Assembly (NCBI GenBank): GCA_003118195.1
Contig: BEXV01000521.1
Span: 183,876 to 206,715 of the forward strand
Reading direction: 5' to 3'
Length of the DNA: 22,840 nucleotides
Origin: Hemicentrotus pulcherrimus
Taxonomy: Eukaryota > Echinodermata > Echinoidea > Camarodonta > Strongylocentrotidae
Below the pieces are notes generated by a model, which had not been told where the DNA came from, did not search any database, and saw only the letters and a list, made by a program, of their open reading frames with translations. The position numbers were made by a program, and so were the translations under genes. Positions 20,932 to 22,840 of the stretch are shown one piece after another. The stretch's first letter is position 1. Every line of letters begins with the position of its first letter.

Positions 20932-21190
20932 CAGTGAGATGGTAGACGGAGCTAAATCCGATGCCGAATCGTCCAACTTTCAGTGGGTTATCTTCCTTGT
21001 TGCTTCGAGCTGGTGACTGGATCCCAGCCCAGTCTCGCTCCTTGAAGAGGGCGTCGTTATAGGCGTACAGAGCCTGGCCTTGGTAAGGGGCGAGAGAAGG
21101 CCAATGAAGGCAACCTGTTCCGTGTTCGCGGCAATCGTACAGAAATCGAACCGTCTTGGCACCAGCGTCCTCGGCATTCTGGACGATTTC
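20932..21190 (-). CDS. SACS: Sacsin-like protein, exon B: core of the SRR1 ATP-binding fold
   Basis: This 259-nt exon starts after acceptor CTTTCAAACAG| and ends at donor GTAGGA. It encodes 86 residues plus one base. It holds [11 protein letters not shown] (N box; the Asn and Asp that contact Mg-ATP in GHKL ATPases) at 21158-21190, then [31 protein letters not shown] (glycine-rich lid at about 20935-20990). The sequence is close to the first repeat of vertebrate sacsin, which also has QNAEDAGA. An ATG upstream of the acceptor at 21223 lies in intron sequence and is not a start. Confidence 0.93.
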
Positions 21191-21875
21191 CTGTTTGAAA
21201 GAATATATCATCAATGAAAACAATTATGATTATCATTAAAATGAAATTTATATCAGATAGATTTCATATTAATCGTCATCAAATTCTGTCACTTATTGTA
21301 TGAAAGGGTTTTTAAAGGCCTATAACTGATGTAATTAATTTGACAACATTAATGAATGTGAACTTCTGCTCTTACTAGGAAGATTGGGTAATAATCTCTG
21401 AACGGAAATATATTTGGTAAGAATAGTAAATTGAAACCTGAATAATATGTTGCTATAATAGTTCTAAAAAATACCATAATACCGTGTATTGTAATAATAT
21501 AGTCAATAGAGTAAACTCATTGGATATTACTGAAAGTAACTTCTTAATCAAGAACATGGAAAAGTGTCTGCTAATGACTACGCTGAGGGACATGCCATGT
21601 CCCTGGCCACGTTTGACTAATGATTTGATTAGCACCTTGGTGTAAGTTATCTGAAACAAATAATAATTACAAAGAGAGTTTCAATCGTGAAGATAAAAAT
21701 TGACAGACGATCCTTACAGCATTATGTAAAATAACATTTTATGGTTATGCGCAATGTTCTTTTGGTTGTTTATAATTGTAACTGTATCGGTTTAATACTA
21801 AATTAGAATAATTAAAAATTACCCAAGGTATAAAGAGGGAAGTTACTATGCACGTAATTTGTTTTGGATGCTTAC
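21191..21875 (-). other. Intron between exons A and B
   Basis: The donor AAG|GTAAGC is at 21875, and the acceptor TTTCAAACAG| ends at 21191. Phase 0, 685 nt. It joins DGQIMK to [10 protein letters not shown], as in the sacsin family. The interior is AT-rich with no other feature seen. Confidence 0.88.
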
Positions 21876-21958
21876 CTTCATTATTTGTCCATCTGTGTAT
21901 TCTCTAAGGACTTTCTTCAAGAAGTCCAGGAGAGACGGTGGAGTTGGGCCGAAGCGTG
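21876..21958 (-). CDS. SACS: Sacsin-like protein, exon A: entry into SRR1
   Basis: This 83-nt exon follows a T-rich acceptor (TTTTTTTTAG) and ends at a strong donor, AAG|GTAAGC. Two bases complete an upstream split codon, then 27 codons read RFGPTPPSLLDFLKKVLREY...GQIMK. RFG.T.P.L.DFL...LR.Y..G.QI.K is the pattern that opens the first sacsin repeat, so the exon is identified by homology despite its size. Because it begins in phase 1, at least one more coding exon must lie upstream. It would carry the initiator ATG and possibly the ubiquitin-like domain; it was not found within the window. Confidence 0.85.
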
Positions 21959-22840
21959 CTAAAAAAAATATGATAGAATGGTGATTTGATAGTAAAAACA
22001 ATAAAAAATAATAATGATAATAATAATGATAGCTAAACATCTATATTGCGCACGAATCCGTCCCAGGGGATGCTCAAGGCGCATACAAAGTAGGATTATT
22101 ACTAAGGCGCTAAAGTATCAAAGGAATAAATTCCTACCAGGTACCCATTTACTACACCTGGGTGGAGAGTGGCAATGGACATTAGTGCCAAAGCGAGACT
22201 GGAGCGGCAAACCATATGTCATTCGCGGTCCGGTGTATCTCATGGTCTGCCATTTAATGTTTGTTTTTTTTTAAACCAAGCTCAGTATTGTGGTTCCCAA
22301 ACCATTCACCACATCATCATTTTGTTTTCATTATCAGTGTCTTATTTGGAATGTTTCTTTTTTGAGCTTGCTAAAGAGTGGTCACCAAATTTTGAAAACA
22401 GAAGTAACAAGAACAACAACGGCATCAGCACCAGCAAACAATAATATTAAAGATAAAGTTGAGTTCTGGTCATGGGATTGCATTGAGAAAGAAACGGTGT
22501 GGAAACTATCAGAAAAGGTTGATCATCCAGTATATAAGTATTCGTGTGTATTGCAAGGTTCTGGAATCATCAAAATTATAAGAAATTTGGCCAAATCTTG
22601 GCAAATTTTCAAATAGTGTACACAGAAAGATGTACATGGGACTACACGAGCACATGGCAAAAAACCCCTCCCCCCCCTGATTTTTACGTATTTGATGTCA
22701 TATTTAGAATATGAAGGCATTTGAAGAGCCATGCTTTTCAAGGAACATGTTTAATCTGATGTTCTTCCACCCTTGCATAATAAAAATGATAACGCTCACA
22801 AATTACTTTTCTACCTCTTCCCAGAACTCAACCTTCTCTT
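21959..22840. other. Upstream intron or 5' flank of the sacsin-like gene
   Basis: No exon could be recognised between exon A and the window edge. The stretch contains an ATAATAATG-type simple repeat (about 22005-22031), a SINE-like dispersed repeat (about 22034-22260), AT-rich sequence and a C-tract near 22668. Since exon A needs an upstream donor, most of this is probably intron. Confidence 0.6.
22034..22260 (+). repeat. SINE-like dispersed repeat fragment
   Basis: The block has a composition unlike its surroundings, with features I recall from abundant invertebrate repeats: ATTGCGCACGAATCCG, GGATGCTCAAGGCGCA, CCAGGTACCCATTTACTACACC followed by TGGGTGGAGAGTGGCAA, then AGTGCCAAAGCGAGACTGGA and CATTCGCGGTCCGGTGT. 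The 3' part resembles a degraded tRNA-like or SINE-like module. CCAGGT...ACCTGG forms a short hairpin. Boundaries are approximate, and the family name is unknown to me. Confidence 0.5.

Noticed and set aside
22811..22840. Possible upstream coding exon on the minus strand ending at GTAGAA (reads EKVEFWEE)
   Set aside because: The frame with that reading ends in phase 0, which does not fit the phase-1 start of exon A, and it does not resemble the sacsin N-terminus.

Overview
The window looks like nuclear DNA of an invertebrate animal. Strongly AT-rich non-coding sequence alternates with more balanced coding blocks, the coding blocks are joined by GT...AG introns, and the flanks carry simple repeats, an intronic hAT-type miniature transposon and a dispersed SINE-like repeat. 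Nothing suggests a bacterium, phage or organelle. The species cannot be read from the sequence. Large sacsin-like genes of this kind are typical of marine invertebrates such as echinoderms, lancelets and molluscs.

One gene dominates: a sacsin-like giant chaperone gene on the minus strand, reading from about 21958 down to 6037. Exons A (21876-21958), B (20932-21190) and C (18358-19917), plus the start of the giant exon D, encode the first sacsin repeat region (SRR1). The rest of exon D (12632-17258) holds the SRR2 ATPase. The next block (about 7561-12609) holds SRR3. The last block (6037-7560) holds a J domain with an HPDK motif and a C-terminal HEPN domain. This is the order of vertebrate sacsin. 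The N-terminal ubiquitin-like part and the initiator ATG were not found and probably lie beyond position 22840. The A/B, B/C and C/D introns have consensus splice sites and matching phases.

The main puzzle is that the long frame is interrupted at two places although frame and homology continue: TAA plus TAG at 12610-12630, and TAA at 7561-7563. At each place a short GT...AG segment of matching phase (84 nt and 66 nt, both multiples of three) could be spliced out. With both removed, the visible coding sequence is 12974 nt, about 4324 residues. Without splicing the locus would be a pseudogene, or split into separate genes.

Positions 1-5765 are AT-rich flank and hold a tandem repeat (1-177), a long near-perfect hairpin (4384-4492) and weak direct repeats, with no convincing gene. 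Positions 21959-22840 are upstream intron or flank with a SINE-like repeat.
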